The notes beneath the pieces are model-generated. The model made no database searches, was not told where the DNA came from, and worked only from the letters and a program-made list of their open reading frames with translations. A DNA stretch of 64,000 nucleotides from the NCBI GenBank assembly GCA_046155605.1, contig JBJXFQ010000054.1, positions 1 through 64,000 of the forward strand. Reading direction: 5' to 3'. The stretch's first letter is position 1, and the number at the start of each line of letters is the position of its first letter. Below are positions 27,101 through 32,817 of the stretch, in pieces. The position numbers and the translations under genes were made by a program. The DNA comes from JAEUIZ01 sp046155605 (lineage in GTDB: Bacteria; Planctomycetota; Phycisphaerae; Phycisphaerales; UBA1924).

Positions 27101-28112
27101 CCAACTCCTCGGCCCCGACCAGTCCGGCTCGATCATGCGGCAACTCGAGCAGGAGGTCACGGTCGTCGGCGACGAGAAGAGCAACAAACTCGTCATCTCG
27201 ACCTCCCCGCGCTACATGGACATGGTCCTCAAGATGGTCAAGGAACTCGACGCCGCACCGCCGCAGGTCGTGATTCAGGTTCTCCTCGCCGAGGTCACGG
27301 TCGATTCGTCCGAGACCTGGGGTGCCGATCTGACGATCAACAACTTCGGCGGCGACAACTACAACTTCGCCGGCCTCGCCGCGGGCGCGGGCGTCGCCGC
27401 GGCCTTGGGCGTCCCCAACCTCACCTTCGCCTCTTCCGATTTCGAACTCATCCTCCGCGCCCTCGAGGCCCAAGGTCGCCTCCAGGTTCTCTCCGGCCCC
27501 TATCTCCAGGCCCGCAACAACGAGCCCGCCTCCATCAACGTCGGCGACAACATCGCCATCGTCCAGGGAACCGAGCGCACGCCCCAGGGCTCCATCCGTG
27601 CCGACGTCAAACGCGAGGACGTCGGCATCAAACTCAACGTCACACCCTCCATCAGCCCCGACGGTTTCGTCCGCATGGAAATCTCGCCCGAGATCTCCAC
27701 CGTCAGCCAGAAAACCACGCAAATCTCGGAAGACTTCCTCGCCCCCATCATCAACAAACGCAACCTCCAGACCACCGTCACCGTGAAAGACGGCCAGACC
27801 GTCGTTCTCGGCGGCCTCCGTCAGACCACCCAGGACCAGCGCCGAACCAAGGTTCCGCTGCTCGGTGACATCCCCGGCATCGGCTCGCTCTTCCGGTCGA
27901 CGCAGACCACCGAGGTCAAGACCGAACTCCTTGTCATCCTCACGCCCCGCGTCATCTACAGCGACTCACCAGAGGCCGACGAGCGCCAACGCAAGTTCCT
28001 CGATTACAAGATCGAATCCCTCGAAACGCCCGAGTCCGTCCGCGAAGAGATGGAACGCGTCGGCCGCTTCGAACGGCCGATTCCCGCCTCCGGCAAAGGC
28101 CCACAACCATGA
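15192..28112 (+). CDS. gspD: Giant secretin GspD with about 46 tandem N-domains
   Basis: This is a 4,306-residue outer-membrane secretin, about six times the usual 650-750. The start at 15192 (AGGGAG eight bases upstream) opens a signal peptide (MTASFSLTTSRTRAALVVAA). N0 lies at about 64-140 (GIRFNFKDAPFDQVLEYFS). From about 164 to 4020 runs an uninterrupted array of roughly 46 units of about 84 residues. Each unit has a strand-helix half and the strand pair marked by D-x-x-T/S-N-S/T-L-I/V-V, then a helix ending L-D. This is the secretin N1-type fold (PF03958-like). The secretin barrel domain spans about 4024-4256 (VVIQVLLAEVTVDSSETWG, DGQTVVLGG, LLGDIPGIGSLF, LLVILTPRVIY). Normal GspD has N0 to N3. 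No internal stop or frameshift is seen. The gene overlaps the next lipoprotein gene by ATGA. Confidence 0.95.
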   Translation: MTASFSLTTSRTRAALVVAALAAAAGRPISLHAQAPAEQPVVAPMPAAAAPEQPAVPPPAQPQGIRFNFKDAPFDQVLEYFSREAGLPPIWEAPIPQGTLTFISGERYSFEDALTILNLNLAPRGVQLRREKNFLYLSTLKDAVRKASEVVRSIPDGTRPEQIINLTIPLSNARAELVVEQVKPLIAEYGAITAVPAQNMVILVETAAQCRRIQSIIQSIDQVRPVDSAYRLFPLKFAKADAVNNALKGLIGERTKQVFIDKDGRQTVAQDVTVAGLNLQPDPRTNSIIAVGSEARIKVVEELIALLDVPDGGLGEQKMMTFALETITPQQAVAQLAPLFASVEASRRPTIVPLNDASKLTIVAQASLMLQAVALLGEIDPAIKQGSGAEAAPVPERRATVIRLTHITPQAIEQIAPRLLSARQFAAVKFAATPDQHGLVATGTDADLAAFEKLVAGLDVPPEISKEIRQVRIASGDIQAVLTKAQALHVAAGRDKAAPVVASADAASRTVTLIGSRAAIEQFADLLRAAESTAVVDLETRSYTLRRANASMLAQRLARLLRPMLTPDDGSAYVEPQIEPVDELRTLIVRSRPEQASVIERLIAQLDTDQPGSRQFRVVRLGGSDPAGLIARVQGLYKAQTEGVAEDQAGPVDIELDKTTGSAIITASPSAMRLFTDLLTQAQQLVPPARSTRVVEVQRASATDLLKPLNEFLASADSIDPGRAVPPPTIRVVESTNALLVTAEDAQHRLIQDFVARLDRAEGPLPPMRLLQLRAAEANAVAQMLNDQYSRRPQPERAAKPVEVRADAATNTLIVSAHPDLFEEIKGLVTELNAKERLEGTGKVTRLFSLKLAKAVDVAAALDKLYPVPPVPVDRQNRPMPWLQQPKPVTVSADQASNTLMIYAAQDQMESIEALAEKLDRVELPPQSELRTYHVTGSNLEAISRTLNGMASRGILAAPAQPGKPAVQVMIETEPKSSTLIVAGDALTFERVDKMLKELAAVPIEKGLRIFPVANVRAEEVRERALAIYTAQVAQIPDANPVEVTVDSTSNSLMVVADAEAMQRFARVIDELSRQQGQAREVRLVELRNAKAAAVQSFLQDLIRSSESFRIKGGADPVIEAIEDNNSLLVAAQPSQFPIIEALARNMDSRSTAERPPLRILRLRTTDAPAIAAMLQSSFDRRPVEERATKPVSIEADAATNTLMVSAHPDTLTEVEAVVSELNSQQAFDAEGREIRIFPLQVARAEELARTIDAMYPEPPMPLDPRTRQPRPDLQRPREVVVRADRATNSLIVDAPAKRLAGFEQIVRSLDQQKLAGNVELRTYRVERADLNAAAAALRAAAASGALQAGAPEAALVPISVDVEPASRTLIVSGPSAAMANVEAVLKKLDAAPDRPATGVKMYALKSARAEKLQAVVRKVVQGRVREQREAAGKSGNDAEALVDVSADVGSNTLVVSAPEDALLIADALINSLDQQANATATELRVFRLTKADAASVAATISKALAAEAAAGGGGADQSPSVSAEPSSNSVVVLGTSKQIERAAALVKELDARGAADGVGVRTIRLKHARSESLAPVLETLLKKQSVLSLLPSWQVGQYIAQSGGKIDDEARVAADRNTNSIIITAPAATLDMAEQIIGELDADPGQRADRPLRVITLQNADAVALAQSIEALIAAEAGGAGAEPPTVRVDPASNSLILRASPEQMRTIEGLVEKLDAATLSSSRQMRLVPIDRSRADAALVAQTLKRILEDQGSKVEVISADELMNGRPAPKGETPPAPRSDSGSPGAMPTFVCEALLATVLAVADTPDADADDEQPEPPDQPPAPAGPGSSKALAEPALTIAVDAATNSLVVVGSPRATDRLSRLAAELISQMPAEPTRVRVVSLPAALDADALVQVIRQTVQQLGRTGPANPGGFTGSVAVAPDPAGGAIIVWANDTDFEPIAEVIRALAQTDTGLSTTVKVYRLSTIPADRAVNAVRDLISPRPRGQQAQRLRGAQEFTLQSPDGHETRGKVDPASIRLTADPGGSAVIVAAPAAALPIIDRFIALIDQSPSTERLAIRRYQLRHAQASELSSTLQSLFDAQRQGPDVDDLPRARFVAEARTNALLITGSDAQHAEVARLLESLDATAQDSGLRLEIITLASASPQAVRQMVEQVVVGKDQGLKNRVQVSAQDSSNLIVVKAPAEQMEQIKSLVAQIDKADASAAPIRYIKLEHADAQVVAQALQRFFQDRQQVVSRGGQREGTASGKVAIAGDRRSGTLIVSASDEDFAQLESLAQNFDKPAKGKSMQYRIIPLQNARVTDIENTVQSIASELQWERMGGYSIFYSPWDRNGGGDDKGGEDKLFVEVNERINSVVLLGQGETIETMIKIIAELDKPQDQKTKMIVRAVQVNRGDLRAMANLIESAMQSPDWDWWRGQDPEAVTVQVDATRRLLLLIGKQPRVEQAMEYVNELATAGGRGPTTLTTLSLKHAQAPRAAESLRRVFADRAAAEGLPPDSVSIIPSTDGNLLMVSADDKSMAIVRDLIALIDQPELGKDRQVEVYVLKNREPEEIANLVRAQFPRTQSRPESQVIVTPQPSAGRLIVSAQADDQPQLRALIQTLDTPPSQEGESVVTANLKSARAEEVASALRGALPQGLKVRITPIRRNNTLLISGSNETVQLVLDQIAKIDVELERPLVELKRVVLKNADAYDAWYTLSAMLRGRPRSAGEPDPAVDYTRDDNSITFSGTPDQLKDIDRMIAALDVPTQSPRRTEFVKLQFAKAEQAANALKNFYGSGASAAASPTARNATVIADPASNSLVISAANAEWEGIRSLLKKLDIEEYDTTRQMAVIPLKHADAQSIARALNEGFRAPVEDQIRRTQAERQTRRGNRQNEDEPIVPTILVDKEDRPTVSAEEQTNSLVVFAGRQDMLRIRSLVESIDVPDFNKYPEAHVLPLATGKASQIAQAVRELFIGPAGGGGGGAGRRAVGPRSVVIVGDDASNSLIIRAEERDFAQIKALAATLEQQGDRARATVRVLLVKNVPAARLQKALATTFAPAARQANEVLSIEVDRSSNSLVVASSGRLFEEIERVVKELDGGVAPPNPGAQVPGAPAIGAGLGQAVLIIDVQNNSPDEVRRQLEQLGVTRPATDDRPGVVSEPVSIVPLTTRRAIAVVASPKDGESIVALVRALDAAPISPEQRVAVVALKLAGAQALVNTLDDMLSPAAQPGQTGPAAALAEQVRRLSMSRAGIGQGDLSLDLAVPLRLIADAQTNSIIIASSQSNVAALTEVIRTLDALPIGDAVVVRMFPLSNASAVRAKAVVDDLFRQGDALRKLPGTGRSGLPTTATGKALAGEVAVSVDERTNTLVVAGREEAVALVEVLIKDLDSDQVSKWIEPTLISLRHADAPTLADTLINVLVRGQTVSPEALGLQKQVGRLRMLKSGRALDDPSARIEADLFAPLSGLVIIAEPQLNALIVVGSRANAEVVRELVAMLDVEAASVANTVRTFPLTHAAADRVASIVADIFSQRQRDPAARAEDRLIVSADLRTNALIASTSPKSFSILETLLKTLDSERANSTVGLHVVAVTGADAVALAPRIARLMQERIQAAQRSGEIKSPTDTFSIEADAANNMLIVACSDENLRLVSELVATLSSGNAALAESTRTDLIQLKAGRAADASATVRQLYADKENERRGDGAVNVLPNDRLNALVVTGTDDDIAQIRRLVERLESADVVTAQDIRRISLNSANAIEVVTLLQGVLAGRPVGGSADSASRQATRLRFFREQVAGSIEQKTGAEPTEAQIDGAIREQVSLNSDSRTNSVVVKAPPEIMAIVQDIISDLDTTSAGARRIESFRLVNADVRQMADLLRDIFTLRQQGNRYVLVPSPASTEPGAESASTLTPVPDERQELSIAIDARTNTLIVSGTDEYLTRVRQVVADLDSIEATERTQQVYAIRNAKARDVATTLQSYFKGESDLQRQLLGPDQSGSIMRQLEQEVTVVGDEKSNKLVISTSPRYMDMVLKMVKELDAAPPQVVIQVLLAEVTVDSSETWGADLTINNFGGDNYNFAGLAAGAGVAAALGVPNLTFASSDFELILRALEAQGRLQVLSGPYLQARNNEPASINVGDNIAIVQGTERTPQGSIRADVKREDVGIKLNVTPSISPDGFVRMEISPEISTVSQKTTQISEDFLAPIINKRNLQTTVTVKDGQTVVLGGLRQTTQDQRRTKVPLLGDIPGIGSLFRSTQTTEVKTELLVILTPRVIYSDSPEADERQRKFLDYKIESLETPESVREEMERVGRFERPIPASGKGPQP
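17165..19545 (+). repeat. Duplicated five-unit block inside the secretin array
   Basis: Units 7-11 (about 17165-18330) and 12-16 (about 18330-19545) match in order. Shared marks are the pair RRPQPERAAKPVEV / RRPVEERATKPVSI before ADAATNTL, the pair LYPVPPVPVDRQNRPMP / MYPEPPMPLDPRTRQPRP, and SELRTYHV / VELRTYRV. A weaker copy continues in units 5-6. The array therefore grew partly by multi-unit duplication. Confidence 0.75.
24745..25935 (+). repeat. Duplicated two-unit block inside the secretin array
   Basis: Units 37-38 and 39-40 share an extended insertion: LAEQVRRLSMSRAGIGQGD in the first copy and LQKQVGRLRMLKSGRALDD in the second, each preceded by NTLDDML or DTLINVL. Each insertion lies between the first helix and the signature strand. 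Confidence 0.6.
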
Positions 28113-28597
28113 TCGTCCGATCGCTCATGCTCGTCTTGGCCGTCTTCGTGCTCGCCGCCTGCGTCGTCGATACGCCCTCGCGCCCGTCTTCGCCCACCGG
28201 CACGCCGGGCACCGTCTCCGCGAGCGTCTCCGACTTCACCGACACCGACGCCAATCGCTTCCGTGACAGCGCCCGCGTCTTTGTCTATGTCTTCCAGGGT
28301 GCCGCCGAGAACCCGGTCCCCATGCGCGCCAAGGGAGCCTTCGAGTTCCGCCTCGAACGCCGTGACGGCACCATCATCCATCAATGGCGTTTCAACGCCA
28401 AGCAAACCGCCGCCGCGCTCGCCAACCTGCCTCCCGGCCCGGGGTTCGTCTTCGACCTCTCGCTCATCGGCCGCGACCAACTCTCCGACACCGAGGCCGA
28501 ACTGGTTACCGTCTTTACCCCCGATCGCGCCCAGCCCCTTGCCGCTCGCTCCCGTGCCGTGATCCTCATCGGCTCGATGAGCCGACCCAAATCCTGA
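28109..28597 (+). CDS. Lipoprotein, candidate secretin pilotin
   Basis: A 162-residue lipoprotein with a signal peptide ending in the lipobox LAAC (Cys about 18). After a Pro/Ser linker, residues 40-155 form one beta-rich domain (ARVFVYVFQG, AFEFRLERRDGTIIHQWRF, FVFDLSLIGRD). This resembles small immunoglobulin-like periplasmic lipoproteins. The start overlaps the secretin stop by ATGA, so the two are translationally coupled. Pilotins (GspS, PilF, PilW) are small outer-membrane lipoproteins that guide secretin assembly, and position makes that role plausible here. No sequence similarity to a known pilotin family was recognised, so the role is inference. Confidence 0.8.
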   Translation: MIVRSLMLVLAVFVLAACVVDTPSRPSSPTGTPGTVSASVSDFTDTDANRFRDSARVFVYVFQGAAENPVPMRAKGAFEFRLERRDGTIIHQWRFNAKQTAAALANLPPGPGFVFDLSLIGRDQLSDTEAELVTVFTPDRAQPLAARSRAVILIGSMSRPKS

Positions 28598-28714
28598 CTC
28601 GGGCATCGCCCGACCATCACAGCAGGGGTCCGTACCACGACCTGTCGAAAGCCCATGGCCAACTCATCCCTCTGAGGACGGCTGATCGTCCTTGGGTATC
28701 TTGCCCACGTCTCG

Positions 28715-28736
28715 TCTTAGCGCCCTCTTAGCGCTC
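28715..28736 (+). promoter_or_regulatory. Pho-box-like direct repeat upstream of pstS
   Basis: Two adjacent 11-bp units, TCTTAGCGCCC and TCTTAGCGCTC, give a seven-base core repeated at an 11-bp period. This is the architecture of PhoB/PhoP boxes. It lies 68 bp before the pstS start. The core sequence is not the enteric CTGTCAT, so assignment rests on layout and on the downstream gene. Confidence 0.5.
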
Positions 28737-28804
28737 CCGCGAACGACCTCCCCGCGAGTGTCGCAAATAATCAACCGCTCATACACACCCACAGGAGATT
28801 CCTG

Positions 28805-29764
28805 ATGCGCCGACTCTTCGCCGCGGTCATGACGCTGGTTTCCATCCCAGCCCTCGCCCAGCACGTCCCCATCGACTCCCAACTGACACCCTACACGCCC
28901 ACTTCCGGCGTCAGCGGGAGCGTCAAGAGCATGGGCTCGGACACCATGAACAACCTCATGGCTCACTGGGGCGAGGAGTTCAAGCGCGTCTACCCGAACG
29001 TCAAAGTCGAGGTCGAGGGCAAGGGCTCCAGTTCCGCCCCGCCCGCGCTGATCGAGGGCCAGGTCCAGTTCGGCCCGATGAGCCGCGCCATGAAGGCCAA
29101 AGAGATCGACGACTTCGAGAAGAAGTTCGGGTACAAGCCCACCGGCCTCACCGTCGCCATCGACACTCTCGCCGTCTTCGTTCATAAGGATTGCCCGCTC
29201 TCCGAGGTCACCATCGAGCAACTCGCGAAGGTTTTCTCCGTCGTCGGTCCCGACATGACCTGGGACCAGATCGGTGTCAACGACCCCGCCTACAAGGGCA
29301 AACTCATCGGGCTCTATGGCCGCAACTCCGCCTCCGGCACCTACGGTTATTTCAAAGAGCACACGCTGGGCGGCAAGGACTACAAGCCCTCCGTCAAGGA
29401 GCAGCCCGGGTCGTCCGCGGTCGTCCAGGCCGTCGCCAACGACGCCTTCGCCATCGGCTACTCCGGCCTCGGCTACAAAACCGCCGGCGTCAAGGCCCTC
29501 AAGATCTCCCCCAAGACGGGCCAGCCCGCCATCGAGCCGACCCTCGAAACCGCCTACTCGGGCGACTATCCCATCGCTCGCCCGCTGCTCGTCTACGTCA
29601 ACTTTGACTCCAAGACCGGCCTCGACCCGCTCCGCGCCGAGTTCGTCAAGATGATCTACAGCCGCACCGGCCAGGAAGGCGTCGTCAAGGACGGCTACTT
29701 CCCCGTCACCGCCGACCTCGCCCGCGACGAACTCAAAAAGGTCGGCATCAAGCCGTCGTTCTAA
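28805..29764 (+). CDS. pstS: Phosphate-binding protein PstS
   Basis: A 319-residue periplasmic phosphate-binding protein that delivers phosphate to the PstCAB transporter. The signal peptide MRRLFAAVMTLVSIPALAQ is followed by the PBP-like fold. Family marks are SVKSMGSDTMNNLMAHWGEEF (residues about 39-59), GKGSSSAPPALIEG, GPMSRAMKAKEID and NSASGTYGYFKEH near 179. The TMSR-like and S-G-S/T loops would line the phosphate site. CAGGAGA precedes the ATG at 28805. It is first in the pst operon behind the Pho-box-like repeat. A strong hairpin follows the stop codon and may keep pstS mRNA more abundant than the permease message. Confidence 0.94.
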   Translation: MRRLFAAVMTLVSIPALAQHVPIDSQLTPYTPTSGVSGSVKSMGSDTMNNLMAHWGEEFKRVYPNVKVEVEGKGSSSAPPALIEGQVQFGPMSRAMKAKEIDDFEKKFGYKPTGLTVAIDTLAVFVHKDCPLSEVTIEQLAKVFSVVGPDMTWDQIGVNDPAYKGKLIGLYGRNSASGTYGYFKEHTLGGKDYKPSVKEQPGSSAVVQAVANDAFAIGYSGLGYKTAGVKALKISPKTGQPAIEPTLETAYSGDYPIARPLLVYVNFDSKTGLDPLRAEFVKMIYSRTGQEGVVKDGYFPVTADLARDELKKVGIKPSF

Positions 29765-29778
29765 CAGGCCCGCTTTCG

Positions 29779-29805
29779 GCGGCGCAGGCAGCCCGCTTGC
29801 GCCGC
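29779..29805 (+). ncRNA. Stem-loop between pstS and pstC in the mRNA
   Basis: CGGCGCAGGC (29780-29789) pairs with GCTTGCGCCG (29795-29804) with one G-U pair, plus an outer G-C, around a five-base AGCCC loop. No T-tract follows, so it is not a full terminator. Such hairpins after a binding-protein gene often protect the upstream transcript or attenuate the downstream genes. Confidence 0.6.
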
Positions 29806-29938
29806 TGTCGTGGAGTTGATCGCGACATAGGCCGGAGTGTGCCTGCTTGTGTCGCACCGATCGCGCTGGCGATCGGAGTTTCTGGATCACGGTCGCGGCG
29901 GGCTCTTCGCCGGGGGCTCCTTCCATACTCCGCACACC

Positions 29939-32815
29939 ATGAGCCCCGCACGACAAAGACCCACCTCTCGCTCCACGCGGTTCTGGGATCGCTTCTGGGG
30001 TGCGGTCGTGTCGATCGGCGGGCTCAGCGTCATCGTCGCTGTCCTCGGCATCTTCCTCTACCTCGTTGTCACTGTCATCCCGCTCTTCGAGCCCGGCCGC
30101 GTTGCCGACCCCGAGCCCTCGACGCTCGCCACTGCCGCTACTCCCATCGCGCTCCTCACGGACGAGTATCTCGGGCTCGCAGCCGCGTACCACGCCGACG
30201 GCACGCTCCAACTCCACCACATCCCCACACGCACACTCCTCGGCCGGACCTCCCTCGCTTCCTCTACAGGCCTCGCTCCCGCCGCGGGTTCGTCCTCCCC
30301 AACCCCCTCCGCGCTCTCATGGGATCATGCCACTGGCCTCATCGCGGTTGGGTTCTCCGATGGCTCGATTCGTCTGGGCAGCCTCACCTTTGCCTCCGAG
30401 ACCTTCCGCGCCGACGACTCCGCTGCTCCGCCCCCGTCCTCCTCCGACCGCATCCCCTGGCCCGCCCCTTCCCCCTCGCTTGCATCGGTCGACGCCTGGC
30501 CCGGCGAAGCCCACCGCATCGCCCCGGATGCCTGGCGAATCACTCGCCCGGCCTTCGAACTCCGCGAGCCGATTACCCCCAAAGTCGGGGCTGGTTCACC
30601 CTCGCCCGTCGTGGCCATTGACTATCGCCGTCGTGCCGATCTCGAACTCCTCGTCGTCCTCCGTGCCGACGGTTCCGCCGAGTTGGACCACGTCCGCACC
30701 GTCCGACCCTTGGGCGGCGGCAAGCCGCGCGTGCGCCTCACCACCTTTCCCGTTCCCTTCCAGCGCCCCGCCGATCGCCAGCAGCCCCTCCTCGCACTTG
30801 CCACCTCCGACGGCGGCAGCATCCTGTTCCTCTGGCGTGATGGCTTCATCCAGCGATACGCCTGTGCAAATCCCGAAGCCCAGCCCATCACGCTTGCCGA
30901 GTCTTTCTCGACGCTCCCGCAGGGCCGCTCCGTCACTTCCACCGCCGCGCTGCTGGGAGGCCTCACGCTCCTCATCGGCGACGACTCGGGCCATGTCTCC
31001 GGCGTGTTTTCCGCCTACGACCCCGCCGCGCCAACCGCCGATCATCAGCGCCTCGTCCGCGCCGCCCTCTTTCGCGCTTCGGATCTTCCAATCACGCGCC
31101 TAGCGCTCAGCCCGCGCGATCGCTCCTTCCTCGCCGCCGACGACCACGGCCGGCTGGTTGTCATCAACGCCACCAGCGGCAAGATCGTCGCATCGTCAGA
31201 CGCCCTGCCCTCGGCCCCCGCCGCAGTTGCCATCGCGCCCAAGATGGACGCGCTCGTCACCCTCGATGCCGCTGGAACGCTCACTCGTATCCCGCTTGAC
31301 CCAGGCCACCCCGAGGCCAGCACTTCAGCCCTCTTCGCACCCGTTTGGTACGAGGGCCTCCCAAAGCCTGCCCACGTCTACCAGTCCTCCTCCGGCGATG
31401 ACGCCGCGGAGCCCAAGTTCGGGCTCGTCGCCCTCATCGTCGGCACCCTCAAAGCCACCGTCTTCTCCATGCTCTTCGCACTTCCCATTGCCGTCCTCGC
31501 CGCCATCTATACCAGCGAGTTCCTCCATCCCAAGGTCCGCGGCAAGGTCAAGCCCGTCATCGAACTCATGGCCTCCGTTCCCTCCGTCGTGCTGGGGTTT
31601 ATCGCGGCCGTCATCGTCGCTCCCTTCCTCCGCGATCGCGTCCCGATGCTCCTCGCGGCCTTCGCCGTCGTTCCCGCGACCGTCCTCATCGCCGCGCACC
31701 TCTGGCAGGCCGTGCCCTCGCGTGCCGCGGCCCGCGCGGGCACCCTCGGCCGTCTCATCCTCGTCTCCCTCGCCGTCGTTCTCGGCGTCTTCCTCTCCGC
31801 CGTCATCGGCCCGCGCGCCGAGTCCATCCTCTTCTCGCCCACCATCGCCGATCGCCTCGTCATCGCCGGCCACGTCGAGCCCGCTCTGGAATCCGAGCGC
31901 CCCGCCTGGCTCGGCGGACGAGATTCCCTCAGCCCCGACGACCAACGCCGCCTCCGCGCCTCAAACCTCTTCCTCCGCGATGGGCGGCTCGTCCGCCCAG
32001 CCCCAGTCTCCAAACAGCAACTCGCCGCCATCAACGCCGATCTCGCCGCACGCGGCCTCGCAAGGCCGAGTTTCCTCCAGTGGCTCGATGGCAACATCGG
32101 CGGTCCGCGCCCGGGCTGGATCATCGTTATGATCCTCCCCGCCGCCGCCATCGCCTTTGCCGCCCAATCACGCCTCATGGGCCGCCAACTCAATCAGCGG
32201 TTCTCTCGACTCCCGCGCCTCGCCGCGGCGGCCGCCGATCTCGCGCGTGCCCTTGCCAGCATGGTTGCCGCCGTACTCCTCGCGCTCCTCTTGGCCCAAG
32301 CCCTCACGCGCCTGGGCCTCGATCCGCGCGACGTTGTCTTCGGGCCTTACAGCCAGCGCAACACCCTGGTCGTCGGCCTCATCATGGGCTTCGCCGTCAT
32401 CCCCATCATCTACACCATCGCCGAGGACGCGCTCTCGAGCGTCCCCGCCTCGCTCCGCTCCGCCTCGCTCGGCGCCGGTGCCACCCCCTGGCAGACCGCG
32501 GTCCGTGTCGTGCTTCCCGTCGCCGCCAGCGGCATCTTCTCCGCCGCAATGATCGGCCTGGGCCGCGCCGTGGGCGAGACCATGATCGTTGTCATGGCCA
32601 CCGGCAACACACCCAGCATGGACTGGAACATCTTCTCCGGCTTCCGCACCCTCTCCGCTAACATTGCCGTCGAACTCCCCGAAGCCCCCAAAGACTCCAC
32701 CCACTACCGAATCCTCTTCCTCTGCGGGCTTGTGCTCTTCGCCATGACCTTCGCCATCAACACCACCGCCGAGATCTGCCGCCAGTATTACCGCCGACGC
32801 AACGCCGCACTTTGA
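29939..32815 (+). CDS. pstC: Phosphate ABC permease PstC with large periplasmic propeller-like domain
   Basis: A 958-residue permease, about three times the E. coli PstC. One membrane helix (about 22-48, VVSIGGLSVIVAVLGIFLYLVVTVIPLF) is followed by some 430 periplasmic residues. These carry repeated WD40/quinoprotein-like strands (LAAAYHADGTLQLHHI, TGLIAVGFSDGSIRLGSL). The permease core follows at about 498 (LVALIVGTLKATVFSMLFALPIAVLAA). A second insert (about 640-715) precedes the last helices. The ATPase-contact EAA loop is AEDALSSVPASLRSASLGAG. The start at 29939 has no clear ribosome site. Enlarged PstC proteins are known in some proteobacteria; the propeller's role is unknown. Confidence 0.9.
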   Translation: MSPARQRPTSRSTRFWDRFWGAVVSIGGLSVIVAVLGIFLYLVVTVIPLFEPGRVADPEPSTLATAATPIALLTDEYLGLAAAYHADGTLQLHHIPTRTLLGRTSLASSTGLAPAAGSSSPTPSALSWDHATGLIAVGFSDGSIRLGSLTFASETFRADDSAAPPPSSSDRIPWPAPSPSLASVDAWPGEAHRIAPDAWRITRPAFELREPITPKVGAGSPSPVVAIDYRRRADLELLVVLRADGSAELDHVRTVRPLGGGKPRVRLTTFPVPFQRPADRQQPLLALATSDGGSILFLWRDGFIQRYACANPEAQPITLAESFSTLPQGRSVTSTAALLGGLTLLIGDDSGHVSGVFSAYDPAAPTADHQRLVRAALFRASDLPITRLALSPRDRSFLAADDHGRLVVINATSGKIVASSDALPSAPAAVAIAPKMDALVTLDAAGTLTRIPLDPGHPEASTSALFAPVWYEGLPKPAHVYQSSSGDDAAEPKFGLVALIVGTLKATVFSMLFALPIAVLAAIYTSEFLHPKVRGKVKPVIELMASVPSVVLGFIAAVIVAPFLRDRVPMLLAAFAVVPATVLIAAHLWQAVPSRAAARAGTLGRLILVSLAVVLGVFLSAVIGPRAESILFSPTIADRLVIAGHVEPALESERPAWLGGRDSLSPDDQRRLRASNLFLRDGRLVRPAPVSKQQLAAINADLAARGLARPSFLQWLDGNIGGPRPGWIIVMILPAAAIAFAAQSRLMGRQLNQRFSRLPRLAAAAADLARALASMVAAVLLALLLAQALTRLGLDPRDVVFGPYSQRNTLVVGLIMGFAVIPIIYTIAEDALSSVPASLRSASLGAGATPWQTAVRVVLPVAASGIFSAAMIGLGRAVGETMIVVMATGNTPSMDWNIFSGFRTLSANIAVELPEAPKDSTHYRILFLCGLVLFAMTFAINTTAEICRQYYRRRNAAL

Positions 32816-32817
32816 CC

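Larger units (their letters stand above)
15681..27258 (+). repeat. Protein-level tandem array of secretin N-domains
   Basis: I counted 46 occurrences of the strand signature (for example DPRTNSIIAVG, DAATNTLIVSA, DERTNTLVVAG, DEKSNKLVISTS). A few are degenerate (LTTRRAIAVVA, TRDDNSITFSG). DNA identity between units is modest, so the array is old and diverged rather than a recent expansion. Confidence 0.9.

Noticed and set aside
15681..27258. CRISPR or satellite DNA
   Set aside because: The repetition is at protein level with about 84-residue units and no constant DNA repeat or spacers.
28599..28613. Hairpin TCGGGC-ATC-GCCCGA after the pilotin-like gene as a terminator
   Set aside because: A perfect six-pair stem but no T-tract follows; a terminator cannot be supported.
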